DNA of 64,000 bases. It comes from Candidatus Altimarinota bacterium. Its GTDB lineage: Bacteria > Patescibacteriota > JACMRA01. Position 1 is the stretch's first letter, and every line of letters begins with the position of its first letter. The notes beneath the pieces were generated by a model. The model ran no database searches. It saw only the letters and a program-made list of their open reading frames with translations, and was not told the origin of the DNA. The position numbers and the translations under genes are program-made. Of the stretch, positions 18,557 to 30,100 are shown in pieces. Location of the stretch: assembly GCA_012031925.1 (NCBI GenBank), contig JAAUSE010000001.1:1-64000 (forward strand), given 5' to 3'.

Positions 18557-21500
18557 GGGTGTTTGTTCTAGTCTATAAATACCATCAAATAAATCAGTGA
18601 AACAATTTGGTCCTGTTGATGAAGTTGTAAGAGAACCTACTAATTGTGAAAGACTATCATATAACCTAGTTGATACCCCTGCTAGAAGTGGCTCACTACC
18701 ATTTTGGGCTGTATTTCCATCATCATCCCTAAAGGTTGGATTAGCACAGATTTGAGCAGTTGGCGGGAACCTAATTGGGAAAGTTGAATTGGCAGTTTCA
18801 AAAGTATATTCAGTGTTGTAATCAGAGTTAAAAAGTGATACTACGGTTTTGATATAGGCTGTACCTTGTGCAGTAAGATCATTACTAGGAATTGTGGCTA
18901 TACACCTACCGTTATTTATGGTTGAACCATATTCTGTTGCTGGGTTGCTATCAATTTGCATTACAATCTTACAGACTGTTCCATTAGGAATATTAGTTGT
19001 ATCATCAGCTTTGTCGATATCTGGAGATGTAATAGTTGCTGGAAGTCCAATTAACAAAGGATTTTGAGTTGAAGTGTTTGCTCCTGGAATTAGATTACCA
19101 GATAAGAATATATCATAGTTTCTACCAAAATTAGTCGCAGGTGTGGTCAAAGTTCCATTGTCTCCAGCTGTAGTAACTGTGAATGAATAAGTCCCATCAA
19201 CTATTGGTAGTTCTGTGTTTCCATTAAGAGTTACTGAACAGACCCCTGCTATAACCGTAATATTTGGTTTGCTCAAAGCAAAGCTGTTTGGTCCAGTTAT
19301 ACTAAAGTTACAAGTGGTTGAACCAAGTGGGTCAAGATTAGCCGAGTCTTGAAGACCATTAACTGCAAGAGTTATATTATTATCAATGTAACTTGGTGAT
19401 GGATTTGTTGTAATTGTTGTATACACTGGTCTTGTAAGGTTATTAACATCCTCAAGAGCTTTGTGAGAAGGGAACCCAACTACTGTAATAGTTGACTCTG
19501 CTGATAAGAAATCAAAATCTGTTCCATTGATGTTAAGGGTTACTTCTGTATTGGCAGTTAGGTTGCCATCAATGATACTCGTGTAAGGTATGGTGACTAC
19601 ACATTGACCATTAATATTTACTGTATTTGTGTATTCACTATGAAAAACACTATCATAGTAAAGAATGATTTTACATGGGGTACCTTGATCAACATTGGTA
19701 GTAGTATTGAATTTTTTGAGGACTGGTGAGTAAAAGACTGGATTGGTTTGGGTAGTATAATTGACTGGGTCAGGAATTGTGGTTGTAGCTCCAGGAAGAA
19801 TTCCTCCACTAAGATTGATATCAAATTCTCTAGAAAAAGGCGATGCTGGGGTGGTCAAATTACCACTATCACCTTCGACTGTTAAGGTAACGTTGTAGGA
19901 TCCAGACACACTTGGTAATTGGAATTGAGTGAAATTATAACTACATTGACCTCCAATAATATTAGCTGTTACAAATTGCTGGTTGTATGAGTTTGGCCCT
20001 GTGACAGTAAAGGTACAAGGAATTCCATTGAGAGCTTGACCGTTAGCTGAATCAATCAAACCATTTGCAGTAATACTGACTGTGGAAACTCCGATTATAT
20101 TGGTATTAGGATTGATTGTTAATGTTGCATATGTTGGCTGACCAGCGTTACCTGAATCTTCCTCGGCTTTGTTAGAAGCTGCAGCATATACAGTAAATGG
20201 TAAAGTTGAATTTGTCTCCGTAGTTGCCCCAACTACGGTTATTGAAGCGTTGTAACTGCCAGCAATAGTTGGAGCAGTGAATGAGCTTGGTAGAATACAA
20301 ACACCATTACTTACTGTACCACTAGTTATAGTTTGATTATACCCTCCTGGGCCAGTGATGGTTACTTGACAAGTTAAGTTGTTGTTAAGGTTACCACCAT
20401 TTTGGTTAAGTAGGTTTTTAATACGTGCATCAAATGTAGCACTGATGCTAACAGGGCTAGGAATAGAGTCAAAGATTGCACTTGTTAAGTTTGTTTGAGG
20501 AATTGAACTATCAAAATAAGTTCCACTTTGACCTGCACCCGAAATACCTGAGCCTCCAGCAAAACTATTTACAAACGTTGGACACCTAGCATCTGTTATA
20601 TAATCTACTGAAATCCTACCACCTGCTCCTCCTCCACCTGAGTTACCATTACCACCATTACTATTTAGACTACCACAACCTGCTAAGGTGTTGGTAACTA
20701 TCCAGATAGAACCACCTGAACCTCCACCACCATCATAACTACTATTTCCTCCATTGTCCCCATTAGCACTAACTGATCCGTTGATAGTTACTGTGCCTGT
20801 GGCTGTGATTTTGGTAGCACCAGCACCATTACCTCCTGATAAAGCACCACTACATTGTCCAGTAGCTCCTGAGCCTCCTGAACCAAGCTGGGTTGGTTGG
20901 CTAGCTGATCCATAAACAGCTCCACCTGTACTTGGCATATCTCCAGTACCTCCAAGACCACCATGACCAGCTCCAGCACCATCTCTTCCTCCAGAATAGA
21001 CTTGAGCCAAACCTCCACCTGGGCCAAAACCTGCTTGAGAAGTAAGACAACTATTATTAGCTGCACCACCATCAAAACCAACACTATTAAGGTTGATAGA
21101 GGCAGAAGTGTTAAGATTAAGATTCCCAACTGTGAAGTTTAGGACATTACTTTGACTAGTTGAGTTATCTGCGTGAGTTAGTGTAGATCCTGAGTTGAGG
21201 GTTAGTTCATTAAAAGAGTGAGTGTTTAGAGTACCGAGTCTAAGAGTTGCTGCATTATTAAGATTAGTATTTTGGGAAATAGTTATGATAGAATTAGAAT
21301 GGAAGACATCTGCATTAGTCACTGTAAGATTATCAAGGGTGATAGTTGCTTCTGTTGTTGTATCTAAGATAGTGTCATCAAAGACAGTTGCAACGTTACC
21401 TAAGATGAAGAGATTACCATTAGTGAGACTTGTTGGTTTTTCATAAATAGTACCAGGGCCACCGATTTGAACAGCAGCTTCAAAGGCTCCCCCTGCATAA

Positions 21501-24067
21501 GCTGTTGTGGTTCCAGAGAAAGATTTGGTTGTGTAGTATAGAGCTATTCTACCTCCACTACCACTACCAGCGCTGTCATAAGTTCCTCCACCATTAGCAG
21601 TGATAGAGCCTGTTCCAGCAATAGTTGGAGCATCGATCCAGATAGAACCACCTGAACCTCCACCACCTGAGTAAGAATTATTGGTAGTAAGATCATTTCC
21701 ATTTGCGTTGATACTACCATTAATTGATACTGTACCTGTTGCGACAATCTTGATAGCTCCTCCACCATCAGCTCCTGAGGTATTGTTAGTACAATTTCCT
21801 GCGGCTGCTGATCCTCCTGAACCAAGCTGAGATGGTTGACGATAGGAACCATAACCTGCTCCACCAGCTGCACCATTATCTCCATTACCTCCTTCACCAC
21901 CATAAGCACCACCTGCTCCATCACTAGCGGTAGCACTTGAGCCTGTGGCTCCTCCTGGGCCAAAGCCTGCTACTCCTGTACAACTACTATTGGCTGTTCC
22001 TCCGTTGAAACCTCGGCCTTGAGCAAAAATTCTTCCTCCAGTGTTAACAGTAACATTATTAGTGTTTAATATAAGACTATCCGTTGGGGTGTTTCCGGAA
22101 TTATTTCTGTCTTGATACAAATCTCCTCCAGAATTGATATTAAGTGTTGTGATATTGTGAGTACCAAGAGTTCCAATGGTTAGATCAGCTGCGTTGTTGA
22201 TAGACAAAGTACTGGCTATGTTAAGAGGGTTTTCTTTGTAATACACATCCGCATTCTCAACTGTAAGATTATCAAGGGTGATTACTCCTTCAGTTGTGTT
22301 GTCTAATACTGTATCATCGAATCCAGTAGTTACATTTCCAATTATGGAGAGATTACCTTCACTTAAGCTTGCTGGTTTTTCGTAGATTGTTCCTGCCCCT
22401 CCTTCTTGGACTGTTGTTTCACTCAATTGTAGACCTGCGTAAGCTGTAGTTGCTCCTGAATATGTTTTGGTAGTATAGTATAGTGCAATTCTTCCTCCTG
22501 ATCCTGAACCTGCAGAGTCATGTGTTCCTCCACCGTTGGATGTAATTGTACCGCTACCTGCCAGTGTTCCTGCATCTATCCAGATTGAACCACCAGAGCC
22601 TCCTCCTCCAGTATAGGAATTATTAACTGCATCATTACCATTGGCATTGATTGTGCCGTTTACTGTGACTGTGCCTGTTGAAACAATTTTGATTGCTCCA
22701 CCACCGTCACCACCAGAAGAGTTTCCGCTACAACCACCACGTGCAGCTGAACCTCCTGAACCTAGATCTGTTGGTTGTCTGTATGAGCCATAACTTGCTC
22801 CACCAAAGGATCCTGTATCTCCATCTCCACCTTCTCCTCCATAAGCTCCACCTGCTCCATCAGCGTAGTTGCCTATTGGTGCAATAGCACCACCTGGTCC
22901 AAAGCCTGGTGATGGAACACAACCATTGGCAATACCTCCGTTGAAGCCTCGTCCTTGGGCGTTAAATGTTCCTTGGATGTCTGAATTATTTGAATAAATC
23001 TCAACTTTTTCTCCATCTGTAGTGTTTACTGTAGTTCCTGGTGAGATTGTGAAAGTATCGATATTACAGTATATTCCTGCTAGATTAGTTCCATCTGCTG
23101 GATTGAAGTTTGCTCCTCCAAGGTCTGTATCGCAGTGAAAATTCAATAGTGAGGTAGTGTTGGAATCCAATGATGAGCCTATATTATTAACTGCGTTGAT
23201 TTTGAAATAATAGTCTTGTCCTACTGGTAGGCTTAAGGTAGCTGAGGTGTTGGTGCTTACTCCATCATTGTATATTTGTGGATTGGTAAAATTACTAGAA
23301 TTAGAATAAGTGATAATATAATCAGTAAGAGGAGATCCACCGTTGTAGGAAGGTGCTGTCCAGCTTAGATCAACAAAACCTTCATTATCAACAGCACTTA
23401 GATCAGATGGAGCATCAGGAACACTGCTAAATCCATAGTCATAAAGGGCTGGGCCAGTTGCAGTATCACTGTTACTAAGTATAACTTGCACATCTTTACC
23501 AGTACCAGATCCAGCCGGTGTTCTAGCTGTAATTGTGGTAGTGTTGATAACATTTACGCTGGTAGCTTCATTTCCATCTATTGTGACAGTTGTTGGGGTA
23601 GCTTCATTACCAAGACTGGTTGAGGGAATATTAGTGGTATTGTAAAGTTTGTATTTGTTGTTTAGATAACTCTCAATAATTTGTTTTTGGGGAGAATTAA
23701 GCTGCGTGTTGAATAATAATAGTTCAGCTACCTCACCATCAGATCTTTCCAAAGAACAAGTTGCATTACCGTAACCACTAAGACAAATACCGTTTGGCCC
23801 AGCAACTCCCGCACTGTTACTAGCTAACTGAACACCGTTACGAGCTACTGTACTTATTGATCCATTGCTTGATCCAGTATACTGATCCCAGATTGTATCG
23901 GGAGCTTGATTGGGCTGATGTACCCAACCTTCAAAATAGAACCTATCTTCAAAAGCTGCATGATACCCAAATAGCCAGTTATTATTAATAGATGAGATTA
24001 ACCTACCATGAGTACCTCCATTATATCTGGATACTGAGAACATGGTGAAGTTGTTACCAACATTCAA
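18485..24067 (-). CDS. giant surface protein, middle third (Gly-rich repeats and Ig-like domains)
   Basis: This is the middle section of the same giant gene. It starts within a concanavalin-like (LamG-type) domain that continues from the upstream piece, and ends in SdrD B-like sequence that continues in the downstream piece. In order it has the LamG remainder, a fibronectin type III domain (PDAPSDLSAVDNEGFVDLSW), three long glycine-rich modules, and then about four Ig-like repeats with Cys pairs (ANGLIDSANGQALNGIPCTF). The last 25 residues are out of frame. Adding one base near 18556-18560 restores QTTPTGG-type sequence identical in style to the next repeats and joins the two frames. There is no real start codon context at 24067. 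Confidence 0.8.
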   Translation of the reverse strand: MNVGNNFTMFSVSRYNGGTHGRLISSINNNWLFGYHAAFEDRFYFEGWVHQPNQAPDTIWDQYTGSSNGSISTVARNGVQLASNSAGVAGPNGICLSGYGNATCSLERSDGEVAELLLFNTQLNSPQKQIIESYLNNKYKLYNTTNIPSTSLGNEATPTTVTIDGNEATSVNVINTTTITARTPAGSGTGKDVQVILSNSDTATGPALYDYGFSSVPDAPSDLSAVDNEGFVDLSWTAPSYNGGSPLTDYIITYSNSSNFTNPQIYNDGVSTNTSATLSLPVGQDYYFKINAVNNIGSSLDSNTTSLLNFHCDTDLGGANFNPADGTNLAGIYCNIDTFTISPGTTVNTTDGEKVEIYSNNSDIQGTFNAQGRGFNGGIANGCVPSPGFGPGGAIAPIGNYADGAGGAYGGEGGDGDTGSFGGASYGSYRQPTDLGSGGSAARGGCSGNSSGGDGGGAIKIVSTGTVTVNGTINANGNDAVNNSYTGGGGSGGSIWIDAGTLAGSGTITSNGGGTHDSAGSGSGGRIALYYTTKTYSGATTAYAGLQLSETTVQEGGAGTIYEKPASLSEGNLSIIGNVTTGFDDTVLDNTTEGVITLDNLTVENADVYYKENPLNIASTLSINNAADLTIGTLGTHNITTLNINSGGDLYQDRNNSGNTPTDSLILNTNNVTVNTGGRIFAQGRGFNGGTANSSCTGVAGFGPGGATGSSATASDGAGGAYGGEGGNGDNGAAGGAGYGSYRQPSQLGSGGSAAAGNCTNNTSGADGGGAIKIVATGTVSINGSINANGNDLTTNNSYSGGGGSGGSIWIDAPTIAGTGSITANGGGTYDSAGSGSGGRIALYYTTKSFSGTTTAYAGGAFEAAVQIGGPGTIYEKPTSLTNGNLFILGNVATVFDDTILDTTTEATITLDNLTVTNADVFHSNSIITISQNTNLNNAATLRLGTLNTHSFNELTLNSGSTLTHADNSTSQSNVLNFTVGNLNLNTSASINLNSVGFDGGAANNSCLTSQAGFGPGGGLAQVYSGGRDGAGAGHGGLGGTGDMPSTGGAVYGSASQPTQLGSGGSGATGQCSGALSGGNGAGATKITATGTVTINGSVSANGDNGGNSSYDGGGGSGGSIWIVTNTLAGCGSLNSNGGNGNSGGGGAGGRISVDYITDARCPTFVNSFAGGSGISGAGQSGTYFDSSIPQTNLTSAIFDSIPSPVSISATFDARIKNLLNQNGGNLNNNLTCQVTITGPGGYNQTITSGTVSNGVCILPSSFTAPTIAGSYNASITVVGATTETNSTLPFTVYAAASNKAEEDSGNAGQPTYATLTINPNTNIIGVSTVSITANGLIDSANGQALNGIPCTFTVTGPNSYNQQFVTANIIGGQCSYNFTQFQLPSVSGSYNVTLTVEGDSGNLTTPASPFSREFDINLSGGILPGATTTIPDPVNYTTQTNPVFYSPVLKKFNTTTNVDQGTPCKIILYYDSVFHSEYTNTVNINGQCVVTIPYTSIIDGNLTANTEVTLNINGTDFDFLSAESTITVVGFPSHKALEDVNNLTRPVYTTITTNPSPSYIDNNITLAVNGLQDSANLDPLGSTTCNFSITGPNSFALSKPNITVIAGVCSVTLNGNTELPIVDGTYSFTVTTAGDNGTLTTPATNFGRNYDIFLSGNLIPGANTSTQNPLLIGLPATITSPDIDKADDTTNIPNGTVCKIVMQIDSNPATEYGSTINNGRCIATIPSNDLTAQGTAYIKTVVSLFNSDYNTEYTFETANSTFPIRFPPTAQICANPTFRDDDGNTAQNGSEPLLAGVSTRLYDSLSQLVGSLTTSSTGPNCFTDLFDGIYRLEQTPQLVERILYQMMEQLQNMQTSILE
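20600..22930 (-). repeat. three tandem glycine-rich modules in the giant gene
   Basis: Three copies, each about 900 bases apart, encode a module opening with GFGPGG and containing YGSYRQP or YGSASQP, LGSGGSA, GGGAIKI (GAGATKI in the third), NANGND and GGGGSGGSIWID. The first two copies are close at the DNA level, the third is more divergent. Recent duplication followed by drift is inferred. The Gly-rich sheets resemble extracellular PGRS-like or ice-binding-like modules, but no family is claimed. Confidence 0.75.
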
Positions 24068-24102
24068 GCTGTTATTGAGATATCTTGAAGTGTTAAGTGT
24101 AA

Positions 24103-27100
24103 CTACTGGTTTGCCATCAAGCTCGTTGGTTTGAAGGATAGCACCACTGCTGATACGGATGTCAGATTATTAGCTGTGCCATCTCTATCTAGCCAAGTGG
24201 TAACCTCGGTATTATCAACAGAAGTAGAGGCAACATTACTAGAGAACCACATTCTAATACTCGGATCTGTTAGGACTGAGGCAAAACTAAAGTTATTGAT
24301 ATTTGAGTTGCTTGTTAGTGATGGATGACCATAAGTTAGTAGAAAAGTTGAAGTACCAGTTGGCAAAGAAGATTTGGTGAACCATATAGTAGTACTAGGA
24401 GTGTTACAACCACCATCAACGTAATAATTGAGATCTGTTGTGTTATCAACATCTTTGATTCTAATGTCTGAACAATTGGAGTTCATTTTGCCTGCACTAA
24501 TTAAAGATTGTGTGTTAACTACAATATTGCCTTCATAGTTGGTTATAGCTGAACCAGTTGAGTTGTTAATTGTTATTTTTCTTAGATAACTTCCATCATC
24601 TGCAAAATTACTACCTGTGATGGTAACTGTTTGACCACCTCCATCAGGGCCTTGATCTGGATCAATTGATGTGATTTGAGGAAGAGCGTAAGTGAACCCA
24701 CCTGCGAGAGTATCACTACTTCCATCAACGGAATTAATTGTGACATCGACTACCCCATTAGCATGAGCTGGGACGGTGGCGGTGATTGTATTTGGGTTAA
24801 CAATATTAACATTGGTTGCTTCAACTCCATCAAACAGAATATCTGTACCATTGGTGTTTTCTGTAGAACTAAGAGTTGTAGTTGGGATTGTGCCTGTGTT
24901 GTAGAGTCTATATTTGGTGTTAAGATAACCTTCCATTATTTGTCTGTCTGTGGTATTGAGATTAGTATCAAATAATAAGACTTCTGCTATGTCACCGTTG
25001 AGTCGGCTTTGGGTTCCGGAATTTTCAGCACCTATATATGTTCCAACTGCAGATGGTGTAAATCCTGATATAGTTGAAGCTGAATTGTAAGAACCGTTAA
25101 CTCCAGTAAAGACATTCAATCCATTCCTGATAAAGCTAGAAAGATTATAGTTTGTTGAAGTAACTGTATTAGTAATCGTTGGTGTGAAACCAGTATGAAA
25201 ATATGTGTTTTGAGTTGTTGAATCGTAGCGATATGTGAACCCTTCAGAATTAGAAGTTGGTCTTGTTGAGATGATTGCATCTGTGTCTGTAGCAACAGCT
25301 TTACTTACGGCAAACACTGAACCATTTGCTCCTGATGTGTTGAGAAGTGTATTATTAATTCTCAAAGTATCATTCACCCCATCAAATCTTAATACTGGCT
25401 TAGTGTTGACTTGGTTAGTTGATAAAATAGGCTGATTAGCAGCTGTACTTTGAGTTGCATTGTTGTTGTTTCCAGATCTATCATTGAGTTGAGAAATTTT
25501 GGACGTGGAGTTTTCACAAAAACCATTACAAAATTGTATATTATCAACACCTTCATTGATATCATAGATAGAGACATCAAGTATTAGGTTATTTGTAGGT
25601 GGATTGATGGTGCTTGTGTAAAAAATTACATTGTTCTTTTTGTATAGAATTTGTCCGTTGGATAGTTCAACAACAAATTCATCACCAGCAGAATAAGTTC
25701 CAAAAGTCCCACGAAATACACCCAATTCATAAACCTGAAGCGAAGAACCAGAACTAAGATATATAGCATAATCTATATCTGTGTAATTATTATCTGTATT
25801 ACCATTAGCTAGTCCAAACATTGTCACTGGGTTGCTATTTCGAGCAACTGCAGAGACATAACCATTACTTAATGTTGTTGAGTTAGTTGAGGTCAAACCA
25901 GCATTAGTCCAAGAATCGTCAGCAGCTGTTTTGGTAATATTACCTCCGTCAATACTAATTCCACTAACATTGCTAAATGTTGGAGTTACTGCGTCATTAC
26001 TACTAGTTATATTGTTTGTATTGTTGTTAGCTGATAACCATAGTTTGTTATTAGCACTTGATAACACTGAAGCAAAACTGAAATTAGCAATGTTGGAATT
26101 ACTTGACAAATCACTATCACCATAAGTTAATTTTAGGGTCGAAGAGCCTGTTGGTAAGGAAGCTTTTTTGAACCATACAATAGTGCTAGGGGTATTACAA
26201 CCACCATCAATATAATAATTGAGATCAGTTGTACCATCAACGTCTTTGACTCTAATATCTGAACAATCGGAGTTCATTTTGTTAGCACTAATTAGAGCTT
26301 TGGTATCAAGAGTAATATTTCCCTCGTAATCTGTTATTGGGGATCCTGTGGTGTTATTAACTGTAATATCTTTGTTGTACGAGGCAACATTAGAAAAATT
26401 GTTACCAGTGATTGTCACATCGTAGCCTCCAAGTCTTGAGCCACTAGTAGGATTAACAGAAACAATATCAGCTCCAGCGTAGGTAAAACCGTTTGTTAGA
26501 GTGTTACTTTGATTATCTGGATTGGTTACTGTAACATCAACACTACCAAGAGAACCAGCTGGGACGGTGGCGGTGATTGTATTAGAATCGATAAAGTTAA
26601 CGTTGGTTGCTTCTACTCCATCAAATTCTACTACTCCATTAATTTGGTTAATAGAGTAAGTTGGGTTGTTGGTGGATATATCGTATTTTGTATCAAGGTA
26701 TTGCTCTAGTGTGGAAACGTCTGTAGATGATAGTGCAGCATTGAATATCATCAACTCTGACATACTACCAGTTAGTGGTGGATTGAAAGATCTGTCTCTG
26801 TTGAATAGATTAGAGCTTACATTGGCTGTTGTGACCATTGAGAACTGGACTGGTTGGCCTCTGATTTTGCCAAAAGTGTTTGGGGTAGGAACTTGAGTTC
26901 TGTTGACTTTGAAAGTACTATTTTGGACGGCACTAGCAGCAAAAGTTGGATTGACATATACACTCCCATCAGCGTGAAAATCATAATTACTAGTATGTCC
27001 AAGAAGGAAAGTTCCGTTTGATGGAGTGGTTGCCTCTTCCCAAACCATCAAAAAGGTTCTAATATCTGTTAATCCTGTAGTGTAAGCATATCCATCACTC

Positions 27101-30100
27101 CCATCAAAATCCAAAGTTGCCCTTCCGTTCATACCAGTTGCGTCAAATTTGGCACCAGTTTGTCCATTAAACGTATCCACAACAAAATGATTATTGTTTC
27201 CTGATCGATCATTCCACTGAGTTACTATACCATCTTGAGTTGTATTATTTGGTCCATCGTTGGCTTTGACCCAAAGTCTTTTGGAAGAAAAATTTAATGG
27301 AGCATCAAAACTAAAGTTACTTCTGTTACTTGTGGTTGTCTCATTTGACCCACTAGCTGTTAGATATATTGTGTTGTTGCCACTAGTTAGTTGAGGTAAT
27401 TGGTACCATATATAAGTTGTTGGGGTGTTACACCCTGATTCAATATAATAATTGAGATCTGTTGTGCCATCCGTGTTTTTGATTCTAATATCTCCACAAT
27501 TGTTTTGTACAAATCCGTCATTTATCATTGATTGAGTATCCAGAACTAGCAAACCCTCATAGTTATTAATTGTGCTTCCTGTATTATCTATATCGATTTT
27601 ATAACTGGACGCATTAGTTGAAAAATAATCACCACTAATAGTTACTTCATACCCTCCAAGAATGGATCCAGAGTTTGGAGTAATAGAATTAATAACTGGG
27701 CCAGAGTACGTATAACCATTATTCAATGTGTCACTTCCTCCACCAGGTATGCTGATTCCTACATTGACTGCTCCAGTAGCTCCACTAGCTGGGACGGTGG
27801 CTGTGATTGTGGTAGAGTTGACAACCACAACATTGGTTGCAGGGGTTGAATCAAAAGTGATTGTTGGAGAACCCACAAAATTGTTACCTGTGATAGTCAC
27901 TTGATTACCACCAAGGGTACTTCCAATATTTGGACTAACAGAAACAATATCAGCACCAGCATAGGTATAAGCACCTGTTAGAGTGTCACTACCTCCACCT
28001 ACTATGTCTATACTTACATCAACTACTCCGACTGAATGAGCTGGGACGGTGGCAGTGATTGTGGTAGAGTTGACAACCACAACATTGGTTGCTGGTGTTG
28101 AACCAAAAGTGATTGTTGGAGAACCCACAAAATTGTTACCTGTGATAGTCACTTGATTACCACCAAGTATTGAGCCTGAATTTGGGTTGATAGAATCCAA
28201 AGAAGCTGTATCATATGTGTACCCATTACTTAGGGTATTATTTTGAGAATCTGGATTGGTTATGATAACATCTTTGGCACCAGCAGTACCTGAAGGTGTA
28301 TCAAAGGTTATTGAAAGCGGTGAGTTTTGAGTAGTGTTAACTACACTAGCTCCTCCAATAGTAATAGACGGGTTTACTTCAGAACCTACTGTGGTGGTTG
28401 GAACTGAAGAAGTATTGTATAATCTATATTTGTTATTGATATAGTTATTTAGGATTTGTTTGTTGGTAGTACTAAGATTAGTATTGAATATTAAGACTTC
28501 AGAAATATCCCCGCCAAAATTGTTAGTAGTTTCTCCAATATTAGCACCAACTACAATTCTTTGTGGATTGATGTTTGGAGTGGAAGTGGGGTTTTTAGTA
28601 GCTCCCAAAAGACTATTTTTGTATAGATCTAGTGAGGTGTTAGTTGGTTGATAAATTGCATCGAACTGACCCCATATATTCGTGTTATCTCCTGCAATTC
28701 CAATATCATTTAGACAGTTCATCCCAGTTACTACATTACCATTTGTTTGAAAATAAAATAAAGGCGTGTCTCCAGAACATCCGTTTCCCCAAGCGAGTGG
28801 AACTCGATTATCAGTACTATCAGCAGCTTTTCTTGAGACAATGGTCATGGAATAAGCACTGTTGCCAGAAGGTAATCCTGTAGGAGTTGTTTTGACTAAT
28901 CTGTCATTGGTTAGATCAAATCTGATTGCCGGTAAACTACTAAGTTCATTGGTTTGAATAGTTGGCTGGTTAGCTCCAGTACCTTGGACAACTGTATTAT
29001 TATTACCAGATCTATCAGTCCAGGAAGATATAGCTGTATTGTCAAGAGAAGAAGAGGCTACGTTAGCTGATAACCATAGTTTGTTATTGGTGCTACTAAG
29101 TAAACTTCCAAAGCTAAAATTATTAATGTTAGAGTTGTTAGTAAGTGATGGTTTTCCGTATGTTAGATGGATTGTGGTATCACCTTTGACTAACTGATCC
29201 AAACCAAACCAAACTACAGTACTTGTTGTGTTACATCCTCCATCAATATAGTAATCAAGGTTTTGACCACTTGTCGTTTTTACACGAAGGTCAGAACAAT
29301 CACTATTCATTTTGGAAGCTCCAATTAACGCTGCTGTATCAATGACTATACTACCTTCATAGTCAAAAATATCATTATTTGTTGAGTTAGTAATTGTTAT
29401 AGGTCTTATGTTTTTGCTCGAATTATTCAAATTTTTTCCAGATATACTTACTTGGTTACCCCCTAGTATAGACCCTGTATTTGGTGAAATAGAATCAATA
29501 GTTGGAGATAGAGTCACAGAGTCAATATTGGATAACAGACTCCCGCCGCCGCTATTGACTGCTTGAACACGAAAACTAAAACTTGGGCCATCAATTAGAT
29601 TAGTAACTGTTGTACCTGTAGAACTTGACACTCCATCATTAAACATTCTGACATCATTAATAAAACCATCATTGGAATACAATACAATGTAATCTGTAAT
29701 CGCTGAAGGAGAGCTTGGAGCTGACCAAGTCAGAGTTGCTTGATTATTTCCTGTAGTAGCATCCAAGTTAGCAACTGGATCAGGAAGGATGACACCCAAA
29801 GTAGAGACTGATGAGTTACTGGTTCCAAGAGTATAGTACCCATCTTGAAGATTACTATTGGATAGATCAAAACTAACTTGAGTACCAATTAAGTTTGGTG
29901 TCAAAGCAGCATCAGCAAAACTACCAGTAGTTCCAGAGCGGTATAGTAATTTGTAATTAGTTCCATTTGATGGTGGAGTAATATTAGAATATTTGGATAG
30001 ATCAAAAGTTAGTTTGGCATCGACACCATCAGTTGAGGTTTTGTCAACACCCCATATTCTGTTCCATCTTTGCGAAACCCCTACTGGAAGATCAGTTGTT

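Noticed and set aside
20788-21963. Overlapping hydrophobic frames inside the Gly-rich repeats (113 and 139 residues)
   Set aside because: These arise because Gly-rich codons shifted by one base read as Val/Leu/Met. They repeat with each module and carry no independent signals.
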